64,000 nt of DNA, taken from positions 887,046 to 951,045 of the forward strand of contig NW_024881300.1 in NCBI RefSeq assembly GCF_018691265.1, read 5' to 3'. The notes beneath the pieces are model-generated. The model ran no database searches, was not told where the DNA came from, and saw only the letters and a program-made list of their open reading frames with translations. Shown here in pieces: positions 1 through 14,200 of this stretch; the first letter of the stretch is position 1; every line of letters begins with the position of its first letter. The DNA comes from Tyto alba (lineage: Eukaryota > Chordata > Aves > Strigiformes > Tytonidae). Position numbers and translations under genes: made by a program.

Positions 1-127
1 CTGCTTCCCACCAGACAGGGACAGGCTTTTATCACTGTGCACCCTGAGCGGTGAGCACTCTCTGCCTTGCCCATCTCTGCTGGCCCCACCCATTTGAAAT
101 GATAGCTTCCAATCTATTCTTTGCAGT

Positions 128-737
128 TGTGGTTTGGGCCTGATCAGCAACCAACCCCCGCAGCTAATTACCCTCCCTTCCCCCTCCCCACCTGGGAATG
201 GGGGAGGGGATTAGAGGGGTGAAGGGAGACTCACAGGCTGAGATAAGAACAGTTTAATAATGGCAATAAAACGAAAACAATAATGATGATGGGGGGAAAA
301 CAAAAAGAAATATATAACCAGGCAATGTACAGCATAATTGCTCCCCACCCGCTGACCAACCCCCAGCCCGTTCCCGGCCAGCGACCCCGAGATACCAGGA
401 TCCCACAATCGCAATCCTGGAAGCGAGAGAGAGAGAGAGAGAGCTCCTTCCCAACCACCCCTCCTCTATATAGTGAGCACGACGTTCCATGGTGTGGAAT
501 ATTTCACTGGCCAGTCAGGGTCAGGTGCTGTGGCCGTGCTCCCTCCCTGCTCCCTGTGCCCTTGCGCACGGGCAGGACGTGGGGAGTCGGAGAGTCCTTG
601 AAGTCTCGGTAGCAGCTGAAAACACCAGTGTGCTGTCAGCATTCTTCTCATACCAAACCCAAAGCTGAATCCACAACACAGCACTCATCTAGTCCCTGAA
701 AAGGAATATTAACTCTATTTCAGCCCAAACTAAGACA
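128..737 (-). mobile_element. Solo LTR, ERVL-type avian endogenous retrovirus (copy 1)
   Basis: A 610-bp element with TG...CA ends flanked by a perfect 5-bp target duplication GCAGT (123-127 and 738-742). Read on the minus strand it has a TATA-like CTATATAG complement near 466-473, a CT run complementary to the GA run at 425-443, and ATTAAA complementary to 253-258. No internal retroviral genes adjoin it, so it is a solo LTR. It lies antisense in an NLRC5 intron. ERVL class is inferred from the 5-bp duplication. Confidence 0.88.
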
Positions 738-742
738 GCAGT

Positions 743-2215
743 TCCAGTTGTTCATGTGGTCAGAGACACTTTGGCCTCTGCTTTTCACTCATAGACTGCT
801 TCTGAGTCATGGCACTGCAAATGCTGTGTCTTGTGTGTCACATGCAGTTTTCAGATCCTAAAAACAAAAGTGACCTTTCTGTTCTGCAGGTAGACTGCTG
901 CTGCTAGCTGCTGTGCTGCCCTAGTGAGTAGGTGGTCAATCTTGCCAGTTGCTCACAAGGAAACTTTCTGTGGAGCTGAGATATGTCTAGGCATTGATAT
1001 TTCCCGCTTCTGCTTTCTTTCAGGTCCATCCACGTGGGCTTATCCTGTTTTGGGTGGACTTAAATCCTGAGGAGGAGTGGAGAACAATTGAAAGAAATTG
1101 GGCTGTCATCTTTGCTACAGTGTGTAGCTGGGATGTGTGATACTGCTACTTGTATTTTATCTGTCTTAAATCTGCTAGGTTTCTTTCCTTTCATATGCTC
1201 AGAACCAGTCCCTCCAATGCCCTATGTAGCTTTGCAGTGCTTGTGGTGTAAGTCTTTGATTAGTCTGTCTGTAGCCCTTAATGCTCTCTCTACTTCTGTA
1301 TGCTCCTCCAAACCCAGAATTGCACATACCTAATTTTTTTTTTTTTTCCCCTTCCAGCAACTGTGCTGCAAGTAGGGTCATTTCCTAGGATGTTTTTTGA
1401 TGGGCTGTTAAAAGTTTTTTGCTGAGGTTTTGGCACTGCTTAGCACTGTGCTCTTAAGAAAATGAGGGGATTGAGCAAAAGAATGTGAGCATCATTTGCT
1501 AAACCTAACACATTTCTTGCAAAACATGCCTTTTAAAATTCACATTGCTTCCTGCAAAGACTTTCAAAGCCAGGTTTCTACCAGGAGCTTGTACCTCCCT
1601 ATTTCTGATGTCCCAGCTGCTCTTGTCTGGGAACAGTAAGATTTGGATATTAGCAGCTCTGTGAACCACAGAAGTCGTATTCCAGTGTTAGATAAATGTT
1701 GAATCCTTGTAGCTGATCATATGTCCCAGGGAAGAGGAGGGACCTGCTTGACTTCTGTGCAGAAACACTCAAGTGGATAGAACAGGCAAGTAGCAGATCA
1801 CACTATGGCAGGCAAGATTGAAGTTATCCACTAGGAAGATCTATATAAATAAACTGAAGTGCTGGAATTAATTGTCTGGAGAAGTTCAGGGAGGTCCACT
1901 ACTAAGTGTCTTCAAACCAGCCCAGACCCCTTGGTCACCCCTGAGAGCTGTAGCATGTTCAAGGTGGGACAAGAGGATGGATTAGGCTCACGAGAACCAG
2001 CCCAAGCTGTCTTTCTGTATACCTAGATGCACTTCTTCTTTTACATCAACATTTGCAAAAGTAGTTCTGTAAACTCAGCCTGAATTTGCGAATAGTTTTG
2101 TCTCTTTGATTTTGCCACTTCAGCTCCCCAGATGTTTTGCTGGAGAGTCTTGCCCAGCTTTAATAAACGGCCATTCAGAATGTTCTTTTGACATGTTTCT
2201 GACTTCAATTTTCAG
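743..2215. other. NLRC5 intron sequence, nothing recognised
   Basis: I searched this stretch for the CARD-like exon that should precede e1 (a phase-1 donor after an acidic Gly-Tyr-Asp-Asp type end) and did not find it. Short open frames here resemble no known domain. Confidence 0.6.
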
Positions 2216-2281
2216 GGTTTGCTCGCCGTCGCCGTCGCAGAAGCTCTGTGAGTGATAAGGCTGTTAAACAGCAACAACTAG
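2216..2281 (+). CDS. NLRC5: NLRC5 exon e1: polybasic nuclear-localisation linker
   Basis: 66 nt between ttttcag and gtatgt. It begins with the last two bases (GG) of a split codon and ends with one base (G) that joins AT of e2, giving Gln-Gln-Gln-Leu-Asp. It encodes FA, then six arginines, then SSVSDKAVKQQQL. In human NLRC5 the matching linker between CARD and NACHT carries a bipartite nuclear localisation signal, so this exon probably has that role. Phase continuity with e2 and the QQL motif shared with mammals support it. Confidence 0.85.
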
Positions 2282-5200
2282 GTATGTAGGTGTTCCAGAA
2301 GCAGAGCAGTAGTGTGCTTTTCTCTGAGGAAGGACCTGTTCAACTTCATTGCAGAAACACCTAAGAAATCAATGTCCTGCATCAAAGGAAACTTTTGTTT
2401 AGTAACTGCATAAACTCTTAATGCAATAGGTTATAAAATACACAGACAACGGGACCTGGCAAATAACAAGAAACCTCCATTTTGATTTCAGAGAGATATT
2501 AAATCTACCTGAGGAGTAGGGATGCAGATGGCGTAGGCAAAGAACTTCCTTGAAGTGTGATTCAGTTTTGGTCATCCCTGTATTTCTTTGCCTTTTTTTT
2601 TTTTTTAACCAAATCAGGAGACATACTGACAATTTAAAACCCACTAAAGGCTCCACAGTTTCTCTAGCACATTAAAAACTTGTATGATTTCAGCTCACTC
2701 TAAAGTAGAATGAGTAGATGAGTGAGGAAAAAAAAAGTAAACTGAATAGATGAGTGATGACAAAGTCAAGCCAGAGTAATTCCAGGAAAGACTGGGTAGC
2801 CTGAGCAGTGATGATAGGGTTTTTCAGAAGGTGTTGAGTACCCTTAATTATCACCACTGTTCTCTCTTCAACAAAGAGAAGCTGATACCATTGGGGATCT
2901 CAGATTCTCAAAGCAAAAGCTGTGTCTGTTCAAGGTGTAAATAGGTGACCAGGTGTAGCACAAGGCCAGCATGGGTCAACAGGGAACTAGTGAACGTGGG
3001 AATTATATGCATAATACACCAATACCTAATTCTCATCTTAAAGAGGTAATAAGATTTAGTTTCTATATGAAGCTGTTTCACCTTTTCCCTGAATTTTCTT
3101 CCTCTTTGGCCCCTGTGCAAGAACAGGAAAAATTATGTATTATTTTCATGTTTTCAAACTTTGTCATCTCTACCTAGCTCTGTGGAGCAGGCTCTGATCA
3201 GGGACATTGTTTCTCTGTAAATGGTAGTATTTTGGATCTGTCACAACTCAGAATTAACTTTTTTACCCTCACACTCACTCTATGTCTTCTCTCCCAGATT
3301 CAGCTGCAAAGTACCGCTATCTCCTCATCGATTCTATCTGCTGGAGATACGGAAGCAGGAGAGCAGCAGGAGCAGCAGCACAGGAACAAACACAGCCGGT
3401 GGCTTTCAACCAAGCCTTTGTCAACCTTGTAATTCGACAGAGCAAAGCCTCCCGCTTAAAAGAGAGAACAGATAAACCCGGAGAGGATGTGGGAGGTGCT
3501 CCTGAACCAGAAGAATGTGTGGATACAGCTGTGAAAGTGTCAGATCTGTTTCGTAGTGTGGGCAGACTGGGCACAACAAAGGTGATCTTCTTGTTTGGTA
3601 AACCAGGCACAGGCAAGACCATGTTAATGCACAGGATTTGTCAGAAATGGGCAGAAGGTGTCCTACCTCAGTTTCTCTTCACTTTCCTGTTTGAGTTTCG
3701 GCAGCTGAATTTATTAAAGAGAAAACTGACTCTGAAGGAGCTTTTGTTTGACCTGTTCCTTCAGCCAGAAGACAGCCCTGATGCAGTGTTCCAGTATCTC
3801 CTGGAAAATGCCCGGCATACACTGATCATCTTTGATGGGCTGGATGAGTTTGCAGCTAACATGGTCGTGTCATCCTCTTCTAAGGAAGGCCCAACTCTTA
3901 CCTCCTGCATGTCCATATGTGAGCTCTTTGCAGACCTCTGTCATGGGAAGCTTCTGCCTGGTTGCACAGTGCTGGTCACCAGCCGACCTAAGAGAATACC
4001 TGACTTCTTATTAAACACAGTAGATCTGCTAGCAGAAATTTGGGGGTTTGACCATGAGAAAGTTGAGGAATACGTCAGCCACTATTTTCATCAGCATTCA
4101 TTCAAAGAACAAGCCATTGCTCACCTGAAGAACAACACCAAGCTTCTCAGCATGTGCCTCATCCCTGCTCTGTGTCATGTTGTGTGCATCTGTTTGGAGT
4201 ATTTGCTCCTTAAACATCAGGTGACTGTGGAGCTTCCTCAGACTATGACACAGTTTTATATCAAGATGCTTCTCATCTTCATAAACAAACAGCAGGGAGA
4301 GCATGCAGATGAGGAGACTCAGCTGAACTGTAATAAGAAGGCCATTTTGGGCCTGTGTGATCTTGCACTGAAAGGCCTGGAAGATAAGAAACTTGTATTT
4401 TATGTTGGTGATACTCCAGATTACGTGAAGGAATTTGCTTCCTTACATGGATTGCTGACTGTCTTTGATGTGAAGACAGGTGGCACTTGCCCAGAGGCTG
4501 GCTATGCCTTTGTGCACTTAAGCTTGCAGGAGTTTTTTGCAGCACTGTGTCTCATGGTAAGTAAGACGGTGGACAAGAACTACCTGAAGAAAAAGTTCTC
4601 TTTGAAGTCAAAGTGGACTTTAAAGAACAAGGCAAAGACTGAGTTCATGGAGAGTTTTCACATCTTTCTCTCAGGCTTGTCGTCAAAAGAATGCAGGAAA
4701 TTTCTCATGCTGCTAGCTGAACAAGATGAAGCTTGGGTACAGGATAAGCAGGACACAATCCTGCAGTCTCTCAAGAAACTGGCAGCCACTCATCTGACAG
4801 GGCCTAAGGTCATTGAGCTCTGCCATTGCGTGTTTGAAACACAAGACCTCAAAGTAGCCCAGCACATTGCAAGCCTGCTGAATTTCAAGTATGAGTTTAA
4901 AAACTTTAGACTGACACCTCTGGACATGTCAGCTTTGGTTTTTGTCATAAACTCGGTCCAGGATTTGACTCATTTGGATTTCGCAGGATGTCTCATGGAC
5001 GTTGATTGTTTGGAGGTTCTGGCCAGCTGTAAAAATGTAGAACGCTTGAGGTAAACACACTGAGTGCTATGAGCTGGTGGGTGGACAGAAGGGCTAAGAG
5101 GTTGGAAGGGCAATCCTGGTGTTTGTTTTAAAAGGGAGAGAAAGAAGATGTGAGAAATTCTGATCTAGACAGTATAACTTTGATTCTGCTAAATTTATGA

Positions 5201-8200
5201 AATTAATTCTGATAAATTTATGAAATAATGACTTTATGAGTGATTGAAGGATATGAAGGTGATTAATCAATTCTGGCTGTATTTTTTGTAAGTTTCTTTG
5301 TTTTGATTAAAACAATCAAACAACAGGGTAGTTAGTATAGTAGATAAGAGAGAGAATCGTAGACATTTCTTGACAATGCAAAGGCTGGGGAAATTCTGCA
5401 AGCAAATGAGAAAGTTGTGATCTAAGTGAAATCACCATAAACCAGATGAACAGGAGGTGACAGCTGCACTCTTGGGTGTTCTCTATCAGTGCTTTGCTGT
5501 AATGCTAGGAGGACTTGTGGGATCCTGTTGTGGAATGGGTCTCATTCTGTATTTCTGTGAATGATTTAGAGGAACATGCGTAGAGTTTGCTAATGTGGAG
5601 AAGATTGGGAGCAGCCAGGGTATTACTTTGACCTGAAGGGAATGATGATGTCTGCTGTGAAACATAGGAGTAGAAACAGAGATGTGAAAACTGCTATTCT
5701 TGGATATTGCTGTCATTGTAAGAAGGACAGCAATTGATCTCTGCCTCCATTAGGAAGAATAGGAATACCATTTAATTTACCATTAGAAAAGCTTTTTGAT
5801 GATACATCGTACCTCTAAATTGCTAATGCAGGCACAAGGCAGTGCATGGAGTCCTCTGCTTTCAAAGAGCAGATTAGGCAGATGCCGGAGGATGGTTGGG
5901 CTTTTCCCTTGCTTTAGGAGAACAGAACAGGGGATTTTTGGGAGTTCTTCTTCAGCTTGTACACACTCAAGTCTGTGCCTGCTTTTGTTTATGGTCTGCA
6001 GGATACTAGCACTCTGAGTACTGTCTCTTGGAAGAGTGGGCAAAGAACAGTGGGACCCCAAGCATTTCAGCTCCATTTTACTTGTACAGAACCTGTCTAA
6101 AGAAGCAGCATTGCCTCAGGCATGTTCCCAATGACTGTGGGCCCTGTCCATCATGCCACGGTGCCTCTGCAGCTTGTTCCTGACTCCCTCTGCTTTAGGG
6201 GATGGTGGCAGAGGCACTTAGGGCAACAGGGCCATAGGTGGGTTTCTGCTCTCATGGCCCCCAAACACACTGTGGAAGACGTGCAGCCCAGGGTGCTTCG
6301 CACCAATACATCCCGCAATCCATCCGTTCTGCAGCTGATTCAAAGAAGAGCTTGTGTGCCTGAAAGCTTAACTCCTTGTCTGTTTTTTAGTTCCAATGCC
6401 ACCAGTTCCTTCTATAAAAGAGGCCCTTTCCCTGAAAACCTTGTGTCTTTTATATTTTGGACAACTCTGGCTACTCTGCCACCCAAATTTAAAGTATCTG
6501 GCTTGAAGTCAACCCTCTTGTAACTTGACAGCTGTTAGACACTCTCTGTTTGTATGAGTTTGGTTTGTCCCTGTGTGACGTCCCTTGTCTCCAGGGTCCT
6601 GGCTCTGGTGGGACATGCAGTAGGGCTGACTCTTCATCTGTGGCAGCACTTACACATGGTGTCTCTGTACTAAAAGGCAGAAGCTGTCTCTCGAGATATT
6701 TGCAGTCGATGTGCAAGTTTAAAGTTTTTTCTAAAAACATGTTTGAAGAGATAAAGATGCTGCAAAAAAAGAGTATAATAAAATGGCTGTTAGGAAAGAA
6801 ATTCAATGCTTTGTTTTTTAATTGTGTTTTAACCCACTCTGTGGGCTAACTTACTTAGTTTTTTGGTGTGTTTATGTTTTTTCCCTTTTCTTCATGTTTT
6901 AGCTTTCGTAGTAGGAAATGTGGTGATGACTTTGCTGCTGCTCTTTCAAAGAGCTTACGAGGAATGGGGTGCCTGAAGAAACTAGAGTAAGTCCTTGCTT
7001 GTAAGGTCAGAGCCTTCCCTCTATCTGTCCTCTGTTTCTGTGTTGCAGTTTAATTACATCAGCTCACTCAAGGCTGATCTGTGCTGTGCAGCACTGCATA
7101 GAGACTAACACAGTGCTCTGCAGAGCACCATGGATACGTGTGGCTCGTGTTTTATGTTGGTATCGAGGAGTTTTGCATTGCTGTGCTTGAAAAGGAGTAT
7201 AAAGTTGGTTGCAGGTGGCAGAGTCAGGCCACCTCCTCTCTGTGTTAGTGTGCTGGGTGTGCGGTGCAGGCACACATCTGAGACAGGCTGGCTGTGTGCT
7301 GCAGGGGATGCTAGTCCTCCCTCTGCTTGGTTTGAATGATTCCTTCTTTTTCCAGGTTGACAGGTGGGAGCATCACAGCTGAGGGGATGACTAACTTGGT
7401 CCAGGCTTCATCACAGTACCTTCAGCTTGAGGAAATAAAGTGAGTGTGTTGTGGCAATGACCTTCAAATCAACTGCTCGTTCTTTGGGGGCCTTGGGTAC
7501 TAATGAGAATGAATCTGTGTGCAGCTTGCAGGACAATCAGATACGGGATCCGGAGTTGAAGAGGATGATGGAACTGTTTTCCAGAATGGAGAAGCTGAAG
7601 AAAATAGAGTGAGTAAAAATGACTTAAACCTATTAAAAATGGTAGCCACTATGAAGCCAAGAGTAACATCAGAGAGAGTTTAAACCCTCATCAGAGCAGA
7701 GTTGCTGGATGTCTCTGTAAGGGGTGACACTCACTCTTATAGATGCCAGTGGGGGACATGTGGGACACTAAGCTGAGGCACAGACATTTAAGTGCAAGCA
7801 GGGCTGTTCTGGAGGCCTGGCTGAGTTTGAGATAGACTCAACCTCACAGTTCTTAGTGAGGGGTTTTAAAATAATCAGAAAGGAATCCTGGCACCCCTGA
7901 CACCGCTCCAGGAATTACAATGCATATGTTCAACTTGATACCTGTCATGACTTTTTCCTCTTCTTGCCTCCTCACTTCTCTTCCCCTTGGTCAGGCTCAG
8001 ACTGAGATGCCTCACCTCTGCATAAAAGAGGTTGGCTCTGTCCCTGTCTTCCCAGCCTTTTTGCTAGCCCTCTTCTCCTGTACTTCTTCTTACACTTCTG
8101 TAACAACACAGTGCTGAATGAGAGGGACTGACTGCTAGGAAAATTCTCAACATGGATCTGCATTGTTTTGGTGGAGAGAACCAGCCTGATTTGTTCAGGG

Positions 8201-11200
8201 ATTTGTTAAGCCTTTCAAAAGCTAGCAGGGGCAGTTTAAGCAGCGGCAGGCAGAGCAGAGCAGAACTGCTGCAAGTGTTGGTGTCTCAGTGTAATTTGCA
8301 TTACTGGAGAGGGATAGCCACAAAGCTGTGCTACCCCTGCAGAAAGTCCAAGCCACAGTGCTGCCTGCCTACTTCAGTTAAAAGGGTGTGACTGTCTTTA
8401 AAGGTCTTACACATGCCCCCAGCCGCAAGCAGGTGAATCCCATTCTGGATCCCATCCAGAAATTAATTACTGACTTTGCAGTATGATTAGAACAGTTTAA
8501 AAGTGTGGCAGAAACAGGAAGGAAAGGGGAGATGTGTCTGTTCCTCTGCTTTTCTGGGCACACTGGATAACAGCTTGTGGGAAATGCCAGCCTGTTCCCA
8601 GTGAAACAGCTTATCATATGGAAGAGGTAGAAAGCCAGTACAATTTGTAAGCCTCATTCCTTTACACATTTCTATTACACACATCCAGTGCTGTTGTCAT
8701 GGATGATTCCTTTGAGGCTCACAGGGATGGTGCTGTGGCCCTGCGAACAGGCAGAGGATTTGTAGAACCAAGACCTTATGTTTCATGTTTAATGAAGTTC
8801 AACAAGTAATGAAACAGAATAAATGTGCAATTAAAGAATAAATCCTCAGAGGTTGCTAGTATCATGCCTTCGGGGATGTTTTAAATGTGAGGGTTTAGAC
8901 CGCACTAATTTAATATGCCATACTTAAATTGGATTTGTTATAATAGCAAGTTTAATTGCACAGTGGGTCAGTTGTGTAATCATACAGGTATAAACTACGT
9001 TCCCTACCTAACCCAAGAATGGTTAATGATTCTTCTGTTGCACATAGAGGAAGTGTCTCTGGTTCTAAGTTCATGGGAGCTATAGCTTGCAGAGAAGAGC
9101 TATGATCTGACTGTGCTTTTGTTGGGACATAAATGCAAAATTCTGAAGTTTTGGAGAAATACCCTAACTAAAAGAATGTCTGCTTCAGGGTGTCTGGGTG
9201 CGGAGCAGAGGACATTTGCATAACAAAAGAGCGTGCTGTTTGGTCCAGCAGCTGATGTTGTGCTCTTCCTCATGTTCACAGTCTGAGCAACAACGATCTT
9301 TCCTTGAATGCTGTTCTTGTTCTGGCAAAGGAAGTCATCGCGTGTCGAAACACTACTGAACTGCATGTCAGGTATCAATGCATGAGGGATGTTACAAAAG
9401 CAAATATGTTGTCTCTTTAGATAATGGCTTTTTAAATGGACACTGCTTTACAGCTTAGTTGTTGGCTAATCAAAGTCAACAAAAATGAATTTTAATCCGC
9501 TTTTTTTTCTGTTTGAAACAAAATTTGAATTCATCATAATTGAATTCATCAGACTTTCTTTTCGTATTTTTATATGTTATTTTATACTTGGTCTGTAAAT
9601 TGATCTGCAGGGTGTAATATTTCTTCTTATATAACAGAATTTAAACTTGCTTATAAGATATGCAGTATATCAACCAGGAAATTCTTTACTAGCTAGCACA
9701 AATTGGCTATAAATCAGCTAAGTTTACTGAAAAGGTGTGGATTTGAGTAGCTCTAACTCTATGTTCCTTTAAAAAATCACAGGTTTCGCTGTTATCATAG
9801 GTCCAGGATGACAGAGAAAGGGTAGAATTTTTAAATCCTATCTGGTATGGTTGTCCTACATTGTACATTTAACAGGCCAAATTAATCCTTGATGTAACTC
9901 ACGGATGTCAAATTGCAAACAGATTTTTCTTATTTTTCTTGCTGGAGAGGAATTTCTGCTGAACTCTTTCCAACAAACTGCTGGTTTTGCAAAAAAAAAA
10001 AAAAAAAAAAAAATTTCAGCTCAATCTTCTTAACCATGTTACTGTCTTGTCTGTACTGCAGCCCCGGTTCAAGTGCCGGGTGTCCTGCTGCCCTCTAGCT
10101 GCGTGGCTGCTCGATTGCTGGCCTGGGGCAATGTGCTAGCATGGCAGATGTCAAGACCCTCTTTAGCGTCCAGGCAGCAGCTTTGGTCCTTCCTGAGCAC
10201 CTCTACTAAAGAGATGGTGTCCTTTCATCTGTGCCCTGACACTGACTTGAATCTCTTTTTCAGGAAGGACACCGTGATTATATATTTTTCTGGCCCATCT
10301 GGGAAAGCTCCAAGGTGAGAAACGACGCTTGGGGTTCTGCTATATTCAGTTATGCTGATTCAAACCATCAGCTTGGTGTCACTGTAAACCACTCTGGCAT
10401 CGGAACTGATTGCCTCTGCCATTGCATCTGGCAGAGCTGGGTGCACCTGAGCAAGGAGAAAGGTAACCAAAATAGCTAGTCTTTGCACAGACCTACAAGC
10501 CAGTTCCACAAAGGCAGGGCCTTAGTGCCTATGTAAGCTTGAAGTGCTGTGTTTCTGTTGCAAAACTGCTGAAAAGCAGTTGAACATGAGGATTAATGAC
10601 AGAAAAAATTTTGCTCCTTCTTTTCCCTGCTTGTGCATTCTTTTGAAGGAAGGGTGAATTTGACCTGAATTCAGAATCTCCAAAGCAATCTCTTGTTCCC
10701 TGATAGGGGGCTCACTTTGCCCTGTGTTGTGCAGTCCTTGAGGGACCTCACAGTATTTTGTATGCATGTGTAAACTGGCTCAACCTGGCCCTGAGTCAGC
10801 TAGAAACTGCTCCTAATCAGTTGCCTGGACAGTTGTCTAGTGCTGTGGTAGTCAGCCTGGTGCTGGTGGGTATGTTTACCCCTTCTTGTGGTGGCACAAT
10901 CCCATGCAAAGGCGAAACGCCCTGCTTCTTGGTAGTGCCTTTGAATTGGGGCTCAGTTATCAAGTTGATTCACATATCCAGTGAAATCCCATGTGGATTA
11001 CCCTCTGTGCTCCCATCTGCTGATGGAGCTCTTCTGGTTCTTGAAGATCACTTAACCTTGCATGGGATGGTTGGACAGAACACGGACCTTGTGGTTTCTT
11101 CTAGAAAGTACTAACCAGCACCCAGGTCCTCATATTTTGTAAAGGCAAATTAAAGGCCAAATATTTTGCTTGTTTGCAGATCACTGGATTTGAAGTGGAA

Positions 11201-14200
11201 AGAGAATAAGGAACATGTACCTCCAACTAGATTTGTGAAGTTATGGTAAGAGAAGGCGTTGAAGTTCCTGCTGGGGAATGTGATTTGCAGATGACAGGTA
11301 CTACAGAAGGACAAGAATAGCAGCTGTGTTTGTCCTTGAGGACAGAGGGTATTTCCACATACAAAAAAGTTTGAAATAAAACTGACTCATTAGATAAAAA
11401 TAGCAATAAAAATCCCTATCTGGCCCAGCCAGTGGCTTTCTTTCATGTGTATTGGGCTCTACAGCCCTAGAGAGGCAGGGTTCCCTTGATAATGCCCATC
11501 TTGCCATGTGTTCTTATAGCTACCAAAGGCACGAACCATATAGGTTTTTTTTTCTTGCCTGGGCTCCAGAGGAGCATAGTGGCTTTTTTAAAATAGAACT
11601 CCAGCATGTTATCTAAACGTGCTAAAGTTGGGAAATGGCCCTACTTTACCTCCTTCTCTTTCCCTCACTGCTCTGCGCAACAGGAACAATTACATCCGTC
11701 CCCTTCTTGTGGATGGCAGTGCCAGGCAGTTCTGACACAAGGCGTTGTACTTGCACAGCACGCTGCAAGTGTGTCCCTCTGAACTCCTTTTGCAGCACTC
11801 GCTACAGAGAGACGGAGTAATATGGCCAGGATTGTGTGGCAGAGCAGAGAGTAAAGCCTCCCTCTCTTGGTACTGCTTCTGTGTGCCCTCATCTGGAGAG
11901 AGACACCAGAAATGCATGGGCGCCACTGGCCCCTCACTGCTCGTTAACCCTTCCTGTTCACAGCTTGCAGGATCGCAGCCTGTCTTCCCAACATGCAAAG
12001 GAGATTGTTACCATTCTGCAGAGCTGTCCCTACCTCTCCGAAGTGGAGTGAGTGCCTCCTTTCCTTCCTGTTGAATGGCTGCAGGCAGATGGGGGGAGCA
12101 GGGGATGTTACGCGTCGAGGGCAGTGAGAGATAGGGGCTGACCCCCAGGGAAGGGTGCCAACACTGTTAAGTCTGGTGGGATCCTAGCTAGGGGTTTTTG
12201 GTGAGGTTCAGCAGGAGATGAATGCTGAGCAACGTTCGATTCCTGTGACAGCTGCTCCCTGACTGTAACCAGAGGTGCCAGTTACAGAGCAGACCCTGCT
12301 AACGAAGCAGTGCTACATGCTGGAAGCAGTATTGAGCCATTCAGGAGGCACAACTCTTCCAGCAAATCCTCTGAGCCAGTGAAGGGACATACTGCTTCTG
12401 TGTTGTCCCTTTTCTCTTCTAAAGCCATCCAGCTCTGTTGGGAGCAGAAGGCAGGGGATCCACTTCATAACCTGCACATTGCAACGAGTATCATCCTTAC
12501 GTTTGCTTATTTGCTTATCTGTGAGGCCCCCTGGATTTGGCTGTAAAGCTTTCCTTCTAGCCTGTCTGCCCTGGAAAACGCAGGAGTATCTGTTGCAAGA
12601 CAGTTCAGTCCAGACTATCTTGAATTCAGCTACACCTCAAACCCCAGTTTTCTAGCTCACTCATTTGACCTGGGATCTGGAAATATTTGTCATCAAGTGT
12701 TTTCTGCCTTCCTTTTTTCCAGGAGGATAGTAAACATGCACTCATTTGGTTTCTTGTTTTGTACTCCCACTTAGGTTTTCTAAAGTAGATGGTTTTGGGG
12801 CTAAAGTATGAATCATGTTGTCCTAGGGATAAGACCCTTTGTCTGAAGTTGCTTCATGCAGAGATAAGCAGGGAAGATTGATCTGGGACAGAAGAACAGT
12901 CCAGGCAAAAAGCAATTGTAGGAAAGGGAAAGCAAGCAGATTTTGAGGGCTTTGTTGTTTATACTGTTCAAACCAGTCCCCATTAACTGGAAAATGCCTC
13001 AGTTTATCAGGTAACAAGCTTGGAGATGAAGGCTGCAGTTGCCTGCTGGAAAGCCTCCCTTGGATATCGATTTCAGAGAAGCTGGAGTAAGTGTTGCCTT
13101 GTACAAAACAAAATTGTCCTCTTTTCTTGACCCTGGCAATAACCATACAGAGATGCTGAGCAGGGATGCAGGAGGCAAAGGCCTCACCCAGACCCGTGGT
13201 ACAGAATCAACTCTGAGCACTCCTAAGGAAGTATGAGACTTGGCCCATGAAACTGTTCAGGCAGAAGTTGGTCACTTGCTCAGAACGTCGTGGACGGAAA
13301 CTGGGCAAAATGCCTCTGAAGTGCGAAAGTGCCCTTCCCTTAAAACCCCTTCCTCAGGAGTAGTGGTTCTATGTGTTTTCCACCGTGCCACTTCTGAAGT
13401 GAAACAGGTTCAAGCATGCAGCACACTGATGACCGCTTCTGCTAGGACAGTCCTGTGTGATTTCAGTGACCAGCTTATCGCCTTTTTTATCTTTCTTAGT
13501 CTCAGTCAAAACTGCCTCTCTGTTAATGGCATTTGCAGTCTGCTGAAGTCAGCAAATACCTGCCAGAAGATGATGGAGGTACAAGTCAGGTATGTAGGTC
13601 TTGAATCATTCCTGAGGTTAATCCTAGTGTACAGGTCTGAGAGTTAGATTCTGAGATTTTTGTTGAGTCACCTCAGAAGTGAGGTGGGTGAAGAACATGT
13701 CCAGAGATGATTGCTAACACTGACACTTGGTAATACATTGCTGTAAGCTGAATTTTGTCTGAGCCATCAAACTGGGATTTGAGAAGGCAGAGAACTGTGT
13801 GTCCTTTCATGCATGGGGGCAGTTTTAGACTCTTGTGCTCTCTGCTGTGGGAAGTTTTGGAGAGAGGGTCTCTGTGGAGTATGAGAACTGGTGACATCGG
13901 GAGTGGAGCTGGCAGTTCTCTCCTATTACTTTCCCTTGGAAACCCCCTGAAGTTCAAGTGTGACAATTTTGTCTGCACTTTCTGTAATGGTTCAGAGAAA
14001 CTGAGTCATCTGCTACTGCATAGTTTGATCCAACCAGTATTTAAAACTAATGGAGATTATTTTTTGCTTGCTTTGGGAGTGTTTTAAGTGATTGGTGTCA
14101 CTAAATAGTTTTGCAGAATAAAATCAAGCATTTTTAAACCAAGAAGTGCTGTAAATAACCAAAATGTGACATTCATTGATTCCTTCTCTTCTTCACAGCC

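Noticed and set aside
1855..1985. Possible old CR1 fragment
   Set aside because: Only loose similarity of phrases; the diagnostic CR1 3' end is absent.
1..2215. CARD-like first coding exon of NLRC5
   Set aside because: Searched in all plus frames; none of the open frames resembles the CARD or ends with a phase-1 donor after an acidic glycine-containing end. It must lie upstream of the window.
9991..10013. Poly(A) runs (also at about 58897 and 60170) as tails of SINEs or processed pseudogenes
   Set aside because: No element body or target duplication could be recognised beside them; they may be simple slippage runs.
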